This document shows positions 45,886 through 57,449 of a DNA stretch of 64,000 nt, piece after piece. The stretch is from positions 55,755,088 through 55,819,087 of the forward strand of contig JAIUCV010000003.1 in the NCBI GenBank assembly GCA_026724425.1, in the 5' to 3' direction. Source of the DNA: Erythrophleum ivorense (taxonomy: Eukaryota > Streptophyta > Magnoliopsida > Fabales > Fabaceae). Both the position numbers and the translations under genes were made by a program. Under the pieces are notes generated by a model. It was not told the origin of the DNA. It made no database searches and saw only the letters and a program-made list of their open reading frames with translations. How positions within the stretch are numbered: position 1 is the first letter of the stretch; each line of letters starts with the position of its first letter.

Positions 45886-45894
45886 CGACAAGCC

Positions 45895-47140
45895 ACTCCG
45901 ATCTCCTACCTCTAGTGGCCGAATAACTCCATGCTTGAAGCTGGCGAAAGCAAAGAAGACGAAGACGAAATCAAATAATTTCAGGGATTTTTTGCCAACC
46001 TAAAACTTCCTGAGGTAAATCCGATAATCTGCAGAATCATTCCCATCACTATTTTTTTTGGTTAAATATTCATTCTTTACCAATTCAAAGCCTAACCATA
46101 ACCATCATCTACTTTGATAAAGTTGAATTAATGGTTCCCTTTGAGTTATTAAGGTAAAAACATTGATAAGAATGACCCTGTTTAAAAAGTAAAAAATTAA
46201 AAAAATATTTATTTATCTTTTTTATTATTTTTTTAAAATTAAAAAAATAATTTCTTATCTCATTTATTTACTTTTTTTTCTTTTTTTAATTTACTCAATC
46301 TCCTTTCACGTGTTCCAAACTTGGTGAATAGTTGTACGTAACCCCCGTCATCTAGATGCAAGCCATTTCACTATAAAAAAAATGCAGCATAGCAAGAAAA
46401 ATTAACTATAGACAATTTTTTTTGCTAATTAGCGAGATTAGCGAATCTATGTAAATTCCTTATTGATTCATTAGGATCTTAGAAAATTGCACAAATACTT
46501 GCGTCAAATTCTCCAAGTAATTAGTAGAGGAATACTAGCGGAAAACTTCTCTTGCTCAATAAAATCCCTTGTTGAAGATTTAGTGAGGAAAAAATTTCTT
46601 TGCTGAAAACGCTATAAATTAATTAACATTTCATGAGAGACTTGCCCCCAGGAGTCCCCTACCAAGTCATGATAAAAAATATTAGTGAGAAAATGGCGAA
46701 GAAATTCCTTCAATAAATTTTGAGAGTATAATCAAAATAGCTGAAATTTTTTGTCATACCCAAATTGTAAAAGCCAGAGCTCATATAAGATGAAATGAAA
46801 CACTTGATTTGATTATTAAGCAGTTCATACCTTAGTGCTTTTGGATTATTCACTTCAACATTTTTCTTTACTAGTTTTCTAAAAAATGCCTTACAACTAT
46901 TCACTCGGAGAACTGTTGGACCTTTATACCTTGTGGTTAAGCTAGGCTATCAAATAAACAACTCTCTTCTCTTTTCATTGGGTTAATAATATAGTCAATT
47001 AATTGCTTATTAAAGTTTTAAAAGTTTTTAAGAGGAGGGATAACATCATATAATTGTGTTATCGTATAATAAGCAAGAATATCAATCTATAAATAAGAAA
47101 TAGTACAAGCAGCAGCAAGAAACTCATATATATATATAAC
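45895..47140. repeat. Array spacer and 3' flank of copy 4
   Basis: Paralogous to about 53890-54925: GCCAATTCAAAGCCTAACCATA block (46079, 54088), CTCATATAAGATGAAATGAAA (46780, 54541), TTTTCATTGGGTTAAT (46972, 54737). No coding content was recognised. Confidence 0.75.
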
Positions 47141-47144
47141 ACTG

Positions 47145-47150
47145 TTTATT
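47145..47150 (-). terminator. Polyadenylation signal of copy 4
   Basis: AATAAA on the minus strand about 165 nt past the stop, in the same context (AATAAACAGT) as in copy 5. Confidence 0.6.
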
Positions 47151-47314
47151 AATTGTCACACCAAGATAAAACAAGGTACAATTATAGCCTCATACAACTC
47201 TTCTTGACACACAAGAAAGCAATTTAAGGCTATAAATGTTCATTGCAAGTATATATTATATGCTCCTGAGCGCTGATCACATAGCATAGGATGAGCAGTA
47301 AGTGAATATTTTGG

Positions 47315-47689
47315 TTAAGGGCTAGGGGAGAAGAATGGAATGGATGGAATAGTAGTTGGGATAGAGGGAATGTTGGGGAATGAGTTGGTGGGTGGCAATG
47401 GAGGAAGAGTGACCCGGGGGGCTGCTGGAACAGTGGGAATGCATGGAAGAGGAGCGGGGGCAGGCAAAGGCAAAGGAAGAACAGGGCAGGGTAAAATAAT
47501 ACCATTGGGCTGAGGCAATGGTGAAACTGGAGGACTTTCTGGTTTATGCAAACTGGGAATCCCTGGCAAGTTTGGTACAGAAGGTTGGGTTGTCTGGTGA
47601 AGATGGCGAGCTGCTAGGCTCACACTCATCATGCTTGAAAATGTGAGAGCCAGAAGGAGAGCTATGATGGATTTCCCAGAAGAAGCCAT
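47315..47689 (-). CDS. Secreted proline-rich protein, copy 4 (divergent middle)
   Basis: 124 residues in one exon. Signal peptide MASSGKSIIALLLALTFSS then MMSVSLAARHL, with likely cleavage before or near AARH. Then TTQPSVPNLPGIPSLHKP, a divergent centre (QPNGIILPCPVLPLPLPAPA, PLPCIPTVPAAPRV) and the conserved end (TLPPLPPTN, FPNIPSIPTTIPSIPFF). The NNVPPLPTNIPSLPNPNT repeat of the sisters is missing or rewritten, and two Cys appear that the others lack. The upstream in-frame ATG (MDPHPN, 47758) lies within about 15 bp of the TATA box and is probably not transcribed, so ATG 47687-47689 is chosen. Promoter and poly(A) signal are kept. Expected location cell wall or apoplast. Confidence 0.85.
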   Translation of the reverse strand: MASSGKSIIALLLALTFSSMMSVSLAARHLHQTTQPSVPNLPGIPSLHKPESPPVSPLPQPNGIILPCPVLPLPLPAPAPLPCIPTVPAAPRVTLPPLPPTNSFPNIPSIPTTIPSIPFFSPSP

Positions 47690-47770
47690 GGCTGAATTAT
47701 GAACTTGAACAGTGAGGAAGATTAGGACGCTTTGCTTTGGGTTTGGATGAGGATCCAAGGGATAGTTCTC

Positions 47771-47780
47771 TTATATAGAT
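47771..47780 (-). promoter_or_regulatory. TATA box of proline-rich copy 4
   Basis: ATCTATATAA on the minus strand, about 85 bp upstream of the ATG, as in copies 1 and 5. Confidence 0.7.
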
Positions 47781-47789
47781 ACAGGTAGA

Positions 47790-50700
47790 TAGACTTATCA
47801 ATCTCTGCATTTAAAAACCCATCTTAATTATGTGGTTAGACTAACAAGTTGGTTGGTTGTTAATAACCCAAACTTTCAAACTTATAGGATGCCCTACTCT
47901 TATATTTTAATGTAAGACAGGAGGGGAATAAAAGTAAAGTAAAGTAATAATGATTAGTTTTTCTTTGCCTTCTACAATGTAGAGGAAAGTATGCAAGAGT
48001 TGGTTAAACCAATTGAGTTTACAGCTGCAGGATACTCTTAATTTGCAGCCGATAGGCATTTAACATGCCGTCTGTCAAACTAGCTAGTATCACCGTTTGT
48101 CCACCTTTAATACATAATTAATTATTTCATTTGGACTTATGGCGTAATTAATCTAGCAAAGAAGTTTATAAAGCGGATAGAGAGTGAAAAGGTTAAAGAA
48201 AACTTAAATTAGCATTCTACTTCAAATAGCATAATTTTTAATTTTTGAAAGAGTTTTGGGCCATATAAAAAAGAAGCTTTTCAGAACCTATTTATGGATT
48301 TTTATAGATTTTGGAACCCTTTTAGTATTTTTCATTATTTATTTTTTAAAAATTAATTAGGACAAATATATATAGTTTTTGTACAATTTTAAAAGCACTT
48401 TCATTTAAATAAAGCTTGTGAATTTTGATCTTTCAATTCTATATCTCTTTCTTTTTTTTTTCCCATTTTCTTTACATCAACTTAAAATAAAGTTGATCAC
48501 AGTTAGAATTTATTATACAAGAGTCAAAATCAAAAAATAACATCAAGCCTAGGCCCAGCTCATATATAATTTTTTTTTTTTAAAAAAGAGTAGTAACTAT
48601 CAAACTATCAAAGCGTTTAGACAAAAAACAAAAATAAAAATAAAAATAAAATAAAAACAAAACAAAATGAACAAAACAAAATAAACAAAATAAAAAAAAT
48701 AAAAAACAAAAACTATCGAAAAGAAAAGTAACCCAAGCCAGGTTTGCTTAAATTTGTAAGAATTCAAGAATAAAAAAAGACTAAGTTAATTTTTGAAGTA
48801 ACATTTGATATTACTGTTTGAAATTCATCAACTCCTTTATGAATTAATAAAATAATATGTACTAGTTATATTATTTAAGAACATAATATTTTTTTTTGGG
48901 TAAAAGAATATAATAATTATCCACCATATATGAATGCAGTTAATTTTTGTTTTATTTTCTTTATTTCAATTACGTGACTCTTTTATTTCAAATTTGATAT
49001 ATGTAACTTAGTATTTAAGTTTTAATTATAACGGTGCCAATATTAAAAAATTGCTCTCTTCCTTCAAATTGTATTAATAATTGGTTCTTAAATTCCTTTT
49101 ATGAAAAAAAATTAAAAGAAAAGAAAAAAATCCTAGAAAGGATATAAATAGAATTTAAAAATATTACAATATTATAATAAAAAAAAGTTGTTCCGCTGAA
49201 CTTAAAAAAAAAACCCAAACTATCAACCCATTCTATATTCATACTTTTTTATGTAATTTTTTTTTAAGTTCATATTTATTTATTTTTTTACAACGAGCTT
49301 ATACTTTCACAGATTTCTAAATGATCATGTCTAACCTCAAAGAGGATACAATTGTCATTTCACTTGTAAATAAACATACTAAAAAGGTTGTAGGAAGCAC
49401 GAGAGGCACTATATTCCTAAACTAAAAAAATCCATACTCTGAATAATGGCTCAAGTTAACTTTCGTATGTAAAATTTAGACGTGGAACTCAACCATTTAA
49501 AATTTATTTTATCATTATATGTATAATGGAGTAATTTTCTAGTGGCTTCGTCGCGTAGTGAAAATAAAAAGCTTTTATATTAAGAAAAGAGAACTTTGTT
49601 TAATTTATGGGCTAATTATAATTCCATTCCTTGTTGGTTAGAGCAAAATCAATTTGACATCATATAGTTTAAACTTCAAATTACATTATTCAACTCTCAT
49701 GTTTTGTTTTCAATTATCATTCAACTATATATTGGCACTGGCACTCTTAGTTTTAATTTTTATAAAAATAGCATTTTTGAATGTTAAAACAATAAATATT
49801 TCAGTTATTAAAAATGGGATGAGCTTATACTTAACAATTTTCTAGTCTCTTGAGATCATTGCAAAAATTAAGATGACATTTAAAAGTTGTAAATATTAAT
49901 TTCATTTCAATAACAACCTTAAAATGTTTAAAAATTATTTATAGTATAAGTGAAATAAACTTTTAATAATAATATTATTTAGAGCTAGCCTAACAGTCCA
50001 GTTTGGCCCACACAACTATGGTGGCTTGATTGGGCCAAAAGAAAATAATTGACATTTTAAAGAGAATCAAAGGTTAGGTAAGCTAGCCAATGAAAAACTA
50101 AAAAATTTGGCATATCATAAAAACTAGACTGGGCTCCTATATTGTATAAATTTAAGAGAAAAAAAAGGCAGAAATTAAAAAAAACACACTGACTTAAAAA
50201 AAGAAGAAGCTTAAATGGCTTATAAAGAGTGCATTTATAGTAATGTATCTTTCTAGAGTTATATATATATATATATATATATGATTCTTTACTAATTATG
50301 CCAAATTAAGTAATTAAATTTAAAAATATTAAAACCTTAAAAACATCTTATTGAGTTATATGATAAATGGGTTAACTCACTTTGAAAAACTATTTTTTTA
50401 ATCATAGTTTTAATTGCTTTTAATAAAAAATAAAAATTTTCGACTAATAAAACGGATCAACTCTACCTCCTTCGACTTGCCACTACAGTGGACCCAATAG
50501 GTTGAGTCATATTTGCAAGAGGGTCTAATATTGTGAGCCCAATCTATCAAAATTCTTTTAATGCTCAGTTGGGCTACATTACAGTTGTGATTTGTTGTCA
50601 TGTTATTAAGTTCCTATTGATGATTAGCTAGGTGTGCATATTCTTTACTATTCATGCAACTATTGTGCCCATTTTCTTTAAGGGAAACATGGGCAGGGAA

Positions 50701-51070
50701 TGGGAATGTATATGGGGGCAAATTTGCATATTTGGCTTAAGGCAGTAGAATGGGGATGAGAATTGATTCTGATCTAATTTTAATATTTTTAAAATAAATA
50801 TTTTTTAAAATAAATTTTAAAAATAAAAAAATATATTTGAATTATTATTTTAAAAAATTGTTGTTTTTTAATTTTTTTTGATTTTGCAAAATAAAAGTTA
50901 TAAAATATTTAAAAAATATTCTGATTTTTTATAAAAATATAATTCTATTTTTTATTTGGCAAAACACTTCATTAAAAACATATTTTTAAAATAAGTTTTT
51001 TTATCTTTTTATTTTTAAAAATAAAAAAATAGTCTAAAAATAAGAAATCAAATCGACTCTCATTTCCACG
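47790..51070. repeat. Duplicated 5' flank of unit 4 and AT-rich spacer
   Basis: Unit flank blocks near 47990 (GAAAGTATGCAAGAGTTGG) and at 49370-50300. Between them lies AT-rich sequence with an A-rich low-complexity tract at about 48625-48720. (AT)n at about 50261-50282. From about 50690 a G-rich then AT-rich block with partly inverted ends flanks the next MITE. No gene. Confidence 0.6.
49370..50300. repeat. Direct segmental duplicate A of the unit 5' flank
   Basis: Closely matches 52250-53070 in the same orientation, for example CATACTCTGAATAATGG, CTTTCGTATGTAAA, TTAGACGTGGAACTCAACCA and the TTTTCTAGTGG block. Spacing of the pair is about 2.88 kb. Confidence 0.85.
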
Positions 51071-51074
51071 TTAA

Positions 51075-51622
51075 GGCCTTATTTGGTATAAATGATTAGT
51101 TTTTGATGGAATAGGAATGAGAAATAAAAAGGAATATTGTACCACATAATTATATTTGGTATAATAGAAGAAGAAATATGAATATTTTTACTTTTTTTAT
51201 ACTTAGTTAAATAAAAATAACATAAAAATAAAATGAGAAGAGAATTAAAAAATTAAAATACTTTTAATAATTATAAAATGTAGTAAAATATTTTATTTTT
51301 AATTACTAATAATAATAAAATAATTATTTTTAATTACCCCTAATAATAATAAAAAATAAAATAATATTTTAATTTAAAATTTTATTTTTAATTTACCTTT
51401 AATAAAAAAAATTATCTAAAAAAGAATAAGTAACCTCAATTTTTATTCTCCTAGTCAGTACAATTTTTTTTCACCATAAAATAATAGAATAGACTCTCCC
51501 ATTTTAATAAGAGACAACTCATCCAAAAATTTTTTTTTTTTTATCTATCAAATATGCCTTTTTCTCAATTTCATTTACTTTCTCTCTTCATTACTCAAAA
51601 TTTTCACCAACCAAACGAGACC
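51075..51622. mobile_element. Tourist/Harbinger-like MITE
   Basis: 548 bp flanked by TAA (51072-51074, 51623-51625). The left end GGCCTTATTTGGTATAAAT and the reverse complement of the right end GGTCTCGTTTGGTTGGTGA share a GG-CT--TTTGGT core typical of Harbinger-type TIRs. The interior is AT-rich and non-coding. Confidence 0.8.
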
Positions 51623-52249
51623 TAATGGAAATGGAGATTCCCTTGATTCAATGAAGGAATGGGCTTTTTTTTATGGGAATAAATATTGCAGTTATCATCT
51701 TGTCCTAATTAGTGATTCAGAATTCCGAAAATAACCCTGTGAAACTGTTTTATATAATAGATGCCTTCGTACTTAAATAAAGCTTTGATCTACGCAACAT
51801 ATTACCACTTATGGTTCTTTCAACGAGTTAATTCTTTATGCATTTAGTAAAATAACTAAATAAGCCGTTTCCTTCACTGTAGAAAACGCTACTTTGCTAA
51901 AAGGAACTGGTTTTGGAATAATTTAAAATCAGCACCATTAATTGAAGTTTTGCAAAACTATATTGTAATTTTGTCATAATAAATAACAATTAAAAATAAA
52001 ATATTTTAATATTTTTTAATTAATAATATTATGATTATTTATTTAACTTTTTCTATTATTTTCATCTAATTAAATATAGGAATATAATAATATTTTTATT
52101 TATTTCCATACTATATTAAATATAATTAGAGTCACAAATTCATATATATATATTTTCAAACCAAGCCTATACTTTCACATATTTCACAATGATTGAGTCT
52201 AACCCAAAAGAGGACACACTTATCATTTCACATGCAAATAAACATATAT

Positions 52250-53070
52250 AAAGGCTGTAGGAAATATGAGTTACTATATTCCTAAACTAAAAATTTCCAT
52301 ACTCTGAATAATGGTTCAGGTTAACTTTCGTATGTAAATTTTAGACGTGGAACTCAACCATTTAAAATTTATCTTATCATTATATGTATCATAGAGTAAT
52401 TTTCTAGTGGTTGCTTCGCCATGTAGCGAAAATAAAAAGCTTTTTATATTAAGAAAAGAGAACTTTCTTTGATTTATGGGTAAATCATAATTCCATTCCT
52501 TGCCGGTTAGAGCAAAATTAATTTGATATCCTATAGTTTAAATTTCAAATTATGTTATTCAACTCTCATATGTGAAAGTTTCTATTATCACTCAACTATG
52601 TATTGGCACTTTTCGTTTTAATTTTTATAAAAATAATATTTTTTAAAATTAAAAAATAAATATTTCACTTATTAAAAATGTGTTGCACTTATACTTAACA
52701 ATTTTTTGGTCTCTTAAGATCATTGCTAAAATTAAGATGATATTTAAAAGTTGTAAATATTAATTTCATCTCAATAATAACATTAAAATGCTTAAAATTT
52801 ATTTTTAATAAATACAAGTGAAATAAAATTTTAACAATAATAAAATCTAGCCTAACTGAACCTAGTTGGACCCACGCTGCGTTGGTGACTTGATTGAGCC
52901 AGAAAAGAGAATTGACAATTTAAAGAAAATTAATGGTTAGGTAAGCTAACCCATGAAGAACTAGAAAATTTGGCATATTACAAAAACTAGAGGTGGGCCC
53001 CTGTATTGTATGGATTTCAAAGAAAAGAGGACGGAAATAAGAGTTCATATATATATATATATATATATAT
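52250..53070. repeat. Direct segmental duplicate B of the unit 5' flank
   Basis: Partner of 49370-50300. It has no proline-rich gene directly attached, showing that flank segments were duplicated independently of genes. Confidence 0.85.
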
Positions 53071-53120
53071 TTAATTATGCTAAATTAATTCATTAAATTT
53101 AAAAATATTAAAAATTTAAA

Positions 53121-53122
53121 TA

Positions 53123-53176
<54 letters not shown>
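53121..53176 (+). repeat. (GT)n(GA)n compound microsatellite
   Basis: A short GT run followed by about 21 GA units to 53176, next to an (AT)n run at 53046-53070. Confidence 0.95.
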
Positions 53177-53179
<3 letters not shown>

Positions 53180-53182
<3 letters not shown>

Positions 53183-54925
53183 GCATTGTTTTTATTAATT
53201 TAAATATAATGAGAGGTATTATTCTTGAAGTAAAGTTTTCTTACATTATATTGAGGCAAAGTTCAAAATATAAAGTGAGAGAGGCAAAAAAATAGGATAT
53301 TTGGTATTAAAAAGATTTATCAACAACAGACAGTATATAAAATGGCAAACTTGGGAAGACCATAATATTCCCTGGTCCCTCCCTTCCTCTGTCGCTGACA
53401 CTACATGTAATGATTTAGGTTTTTCTCAGTAATTTATAATTGGTTAAATTAGTATTTTGAGCTTTTAACTTTTATGCAGGTTTTAAAAACATGTCCCCTA
53501 ATTTGAAATGTGTTAAATAGTCTTTTATCTTTTATTTCATCTTATAAATGCCCTAATTTCTTGAGCAAACTAACATATTAAAGAGCTGAGATGGCATCTA
53601 CGTGGCCATAAATATCTTAGTCAAATCCTAGTCATATAATATAATGAACAATTTTTATATACATTAGAAGTGCTACATTATTTATATATTCAATAATTAA
53701 GATTTATTCTGTATGTGAATTTCACCTATGCTACATATGAACTTTACTTATATGAATTAAATTTTAATCATTAATTACACTAAGAAAAATTTCAGCATAA
53801 TCAAGTGGTCAAAGTTTGGTTCATTATTCTTCTCTCATCTAGCCAAAGGAATTCGATTTCAACAGGTCTACAACGGCGGCGAGGCACTCCTATCTCCTAT
53901 CTATAGTGGCTGAATTATTTCGATACATGAAGTTGGCGAAAACGCTTAAGAAGACGAAAGCGAAGTGAAATAATTTTAGGAATTTTTTGCCAACCCAAAA
54001 TCTTCTTCCTCGACCAAATCCTATAGTCTGCACTGCACAGTCATCCTCATCACTTTTTTTTTCTTTTCATTAAATATTCATTATTTGCCAATTCAAAGCC
54101 TAACCATAGCCGTCTACTTTAATAAACTTGAATTGCCTTGAGTTGTCCCCAGCTTACACCTTTAGTAAATAGTTCCGCGTAACTACCGTGGTCTGGATTG
54201 AAGCCATTTCACCGTAAGAAAAATGCAAAACAACGAGGGGTTTTCCTAGTTAGACTATGTAAATTCTTCGCTGATTTATTGGGATATTAAAAAATATATA
54301 TGTGCGAACACTTGCACCAAATGTTGCAACCAATTAATAAGAGAATAACAGAGAAAAACTTCCCTTGCAAAAAAGATTATAAATTAATTAACATTTAACG
54401 AGGGATTTGCCTTAGGAGGTTCCTTTCTTTTCTAAGTCACTATAAAAATTATTAGTGAGAAAATTTTCTCTCCTCTTTTTTTTGACATTATAATCAAAAT
54501 TTCTAATTGTTTATCATACCCAAATATTGTCAAAGCCGAAGCTCATATAAGATGAAATGAAAAACGTGATTTGATTATTAAGCGGTTCATACAATGTGTT
54601 ATTGGATTATTCACTACAACATTCCTCTTTAGTGACTATTTGTAAAAATACCTTACAATTACACACTTTGGGGAACTTTTCGACCTTTATACCTTGTGGC
54701 TGAGCCAGGCCATCAAATAACAACTCTGGTCTTCTCTTTTCATTGGGTTAATGTAAACAAAGTTAATTAACTGCTTAATAAAGTTTTAAAAGTTTTTAAG
54801 AGGAGAGAAGTAACATCATATAATTGTTTACCGTATAATAAACAAGAACATTTAGCTATAATATAAGAAATATAGGACAGGCAGTAGCAAGAAACTCATA
54901 TACGAATAATATAGATATATAATAC
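53180..54925. repeat. Array spacer and 3' flank of copy 5
   Basis: Paralogous to 44300-47140 but without the MULE; the empty insertion site is near 53878-53890. No gene. Confidence 0.7.
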
Positions 54926-54927
54926 TG

Positions 54928-54933
54928 TTTATT
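54928..54933 (-). terminator. Polyadenylation signal of copy 5
   Basis: AATAAA on the minus strand, about 175 nt past the stop, in a context shared with copy 4. Confidence 0.6.
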
Positions 54934-55106
54934 AACTGTCACACCAAAAGAAAAAAAAATGGTACAAAGATAGCCTCGTACAAATCCTCCTGACATACAA
55001 GAAAGCAATCTAAGGCTATAACTATCGATTGCAAGTATATATTATAGGCTGCAGAGTGCTGACCACATAGCATAGGATGAACAATATAATTACTTAAATA
55101 TTTTGT

Positions 55107-55505
55107 TTAAGGGCTTGGGGATGAAGGTGGAGGGGAGAAGAATGGAATGGATGGAATAGTAGTTGGGATAGAGGGAATGTTGGGGAATGGCAATGGAGGA
55201 AGAGTGACCTGTGGGACTGTTGGAACAGTGGGAATGCTTGGAAGAGGAGGAAGAGTATTGGGGTTAGGCAAAGAAGGGATATTAGTAGGCAAAGGAGGGA
55301 CATTATTAGGCTGAGGCAATGTTGGAACTGAAGGCAAAGGTGGCAATCCTGTTGGTTTTGGCAAACTGGGAATCCCGGGCAAATTTGGTACAGAAGGTTG
55401 GCTTGTTTGGAGAAGATGGCGTGCTGCTAGGCTTAGACTCATCATGCTTGACAATGTGAGAGCCATAAGGAAAGCTATGATAATGGATTTGCCAGAAGAA
55501 GCCAT
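55107..55505 (-). CDS. Secreted proline-rich protein, copy 5 (best-preserved member)
   Basis: 132 residues, single exon; used here as the family reference. Signal peptide MASSGKSIIIAFLMALTLSS MMSLSLA with cleavage expected before ARHLLQ or nearby. The mature part consists of Pro/Leu/Ile-rich repeats: QPSVPNLPGIPSLPKP, TGLPPLPSVPTLPQP, NNVPPLPTNIPSLPNP, NTLPPLPSIPTVPTVP, QVTLPPLPFPNIPSIP, ending FFSPPPSSPSP. No Cys and few charged residues after ARH. It has no contiguous SPPPP extensin motif. Start at 55503-55505: an in-frame ATG farther upstream (55583) lies only about 20 bp from the TATA box. Promoter and poly(A) signal are present. Likely an apoplastic or wall-associated protein; similar plant proteins are called PELPK-like or leguminosin-like, and their role is not settled. 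Confidence 0.92.
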   Translation of the reverse strand: MASSGKSIIIAFLMALTLSSMMSLSLAARHLLQTSQPSVPNLPGIPSLPKPTGLPPLPSVPTLPQPNNVPPLPTNIPSLPNPNTLPPLPSIPTVPTVPQVTLPPLPFPNIPSIPTTIPSIPFFSPPPSSPSP

Positions 55506-55600
55506 GGCTGAATTATGAACTGCAAGAGTGAAGAAGAATTGGAGGATTAGGATGCTTTGCTTTGAGTTTTGATGAGGATCCAAGGGATAGTTCTTGGTCT

Positions 55601-55610
55601 TTATATAGAT
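55601..55610 (-). promoter_or_regulatory. TATA box of proline-rich copy 5
   Basis: ATCTATATAA on the minus strand about 100 bp upstream of the chosen ATG, implying a transcription start near 55575 and a 5' UTR of about 70 nt. Confidence 0.75.
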
Positions 55611-55619
55611 AGAGGTAGT

Positions 55620-56680
55620 TAGAGGATGTGTGGTTTGGAGAACCGTAAAAAGACTCAGATATCTTTAGTTAGGTCACCAATTTATTTCTGTAATTGAAAA
55701 CCCATCTTCTGTTGTAGACTGATAAGTTGGTTGGCTGTTTTAACTTCAAACGTAGGATGACCGACTCTTATAATGGAATATAATTAAGAGGGGAATAACA
55801 GAAAGGTAAAGAAAACTTGCTTAGTTTTATTTATTATATATATATATATATATAGATATATCTTTTCTGGATTTGGCAGCCTTGGAAGAATAGCGTATTG
55901 AAACTTACGAGAGAATATTGAAGTGTTGGTTTATCTAACTGTGTTCATCGTAGTTGGTAAGTCAACCTATATAGGCAGTAGGCGTTTCACATGCCGGCAA
56001 ACTCGTATCAATGCATGATTAATTAGGATCTAATTGAGGAAACGTCTTTCAATTCACATATAAGTGAACAAGAAGTTGGGGGAAATAGTGTATTATTCCT
56101 GAAGTAAAAATTATTACTCTGTATATAGTGGTTGAGTTTCTTGGTCAAGTTTTTAATTTACCTTGACTTAAAGTGAGACCTTTAGCTTTCTTGTAATTTT
56201 CTTCGTTATTATTTAACTATTTTTTAACATATGTATTTTAATTTATATCATTATTATTTTTAAAATTTATATAAAAAGACTCACAAGTAATTAGGTAGTA
56301 TAAGGAGAAAGCACAAAAAGATTAAGTGATACACCCACATATACATTTAAACGACAACCACTTCTATTAAAAAATAAGAGTTCATCCTGTAAGGTAGAAT
56401 TTAAAGGAGAAGTTATTTTTCTAAATAATAAAACAAAATTTTAAAAAAACTCTAAACACAAATAGCATGCTCAATGCGTTTATCCAATAATTTATTTTTA
56501 TTTTTAGTTACAACTTTTTTTAAAAAAATGTTTTTTCAAAAAGACATTTTTAAATGTTATAATTTTACAATATCAAATTAACTGTTAATTATAATAAAAT
56601 ATGCAAGAATTTCTTGTACATCCTTTTTTGTTTAATTGAAAGAACTACGTATGATAGGTTTCACTTTCCCTTTCTCATTC
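55620..56680. other. 5' flank of unit 5 and spacer
   Basis: The unit-flank block with GATTTGGCAGCCTTGGAAGA at 55869 continues to about 56160, then AT-rich sequence with no recognised feature. (AT)n at about 55836-55860. Confidence 0.6.
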
Positions 56681-56789
56681 TGTCACACCCTACAATTTGA
56701 ATGCTCTGACGCGGAAGCGGAAATATAGAGAAAATACTTATAGGCATTAATTTGAATAATATAAAATATATAAGCTTTTTCTTGGAGGA

Positions 56790-56852
56790 CATTTGTAGAA
56801 ATTTCGGCAGAGTCTCCTCTATAACGTAGACCTCCTGAAATTTCTACAAATG
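56790..56852. repeat. Perfect 16-bp inverted repeat (repeat C copy 1, hairpin 1)
   Basis: Arms CATTTGTAGAAATTTC (56790-56805) and GAAATTTCTACAAATG (56837-56852) with a 31-nt loop. Counterpart at 60037-60095. Confidence 0.95.
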
Positions 56853-57380
56853 ATCAGCCAGTACAATATATCCCAGAAGGGCACAATCAGACCAAAAGAA
56901 AACATCTGGGGTGTGGGGATACCCTAACTATGATTCAGTGGAGTTAACTTTACAAGGTTTTACAAAGTTTCAAACAAAATGCGTATACAACCAAAATACA
57001 CCCACACAAGCTACTGCAGGCTCGTCAAAGGACGTCTTAAGAGGTCGGCCACTAGAAGGCGGCTGGGGGCAGATTAGAGTCCCTACTGTTCTTTGAAAAA
57101 TATATATATAAAAAAATAAGTCGAATACTCAGTGAATAAGCAATACCGACCCTTTTTAAAATAAATGTAGGGTCACAAATATATGGGTACATATTTATAG
57201 ATATATCGCGTAAAATATGTTTTATGCAAATTTTTTCGTACAAATGCACTGAAAGTATCTAAACAGAACCAATTTAAACAGACGCAGAGCACACAGCTCG
57301 CGGGGAAAAGTCACTACAGACGCATAGCATTCAGCTTGCGGAAGTTAACCTAAGTCCGCGTGTGGTGGCCTACACACGGG

Positions 57381-57449
57381 GCTAGCACCGCCCCTGCTAG
57401 CTGAGGTACAGATCATGGTGCACCAGGGCTAACATCTACTGTTGTTAGC
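57381..57449. repeat. Cluster of inverted repeats (repeat C copy 1, hairpins 2-4)
   Basis: GCTAGC/GCTAGC (57381-57386, 57396-57401), palindrome TGGTGCACCA (57416-57425), and stem GCTAACA/TGTTAGC (57428-57434, 57443-57449) with an 8-nt loop. Order and spacing match the cluster at 60660-60727. Confidence 0.9.

Noticed and set aside
48625..48720. A-rich AAAACAAAAT tract as a possible SINE or LINE tail
   Set aside because: No element body, promoter box or target duplication could be seen beside it; treated as low-complexity sequence.
55506..55583. Longer start (MDPHQN...) for proline-rich copy 5, and the equivalent in copy 4
   Set aside because: The ATG is only about 20 bp from the TATA box, so it would lie upstream of or at the transcription start. 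The MASSG start gives a proper signal peptide and is shared by all copies.
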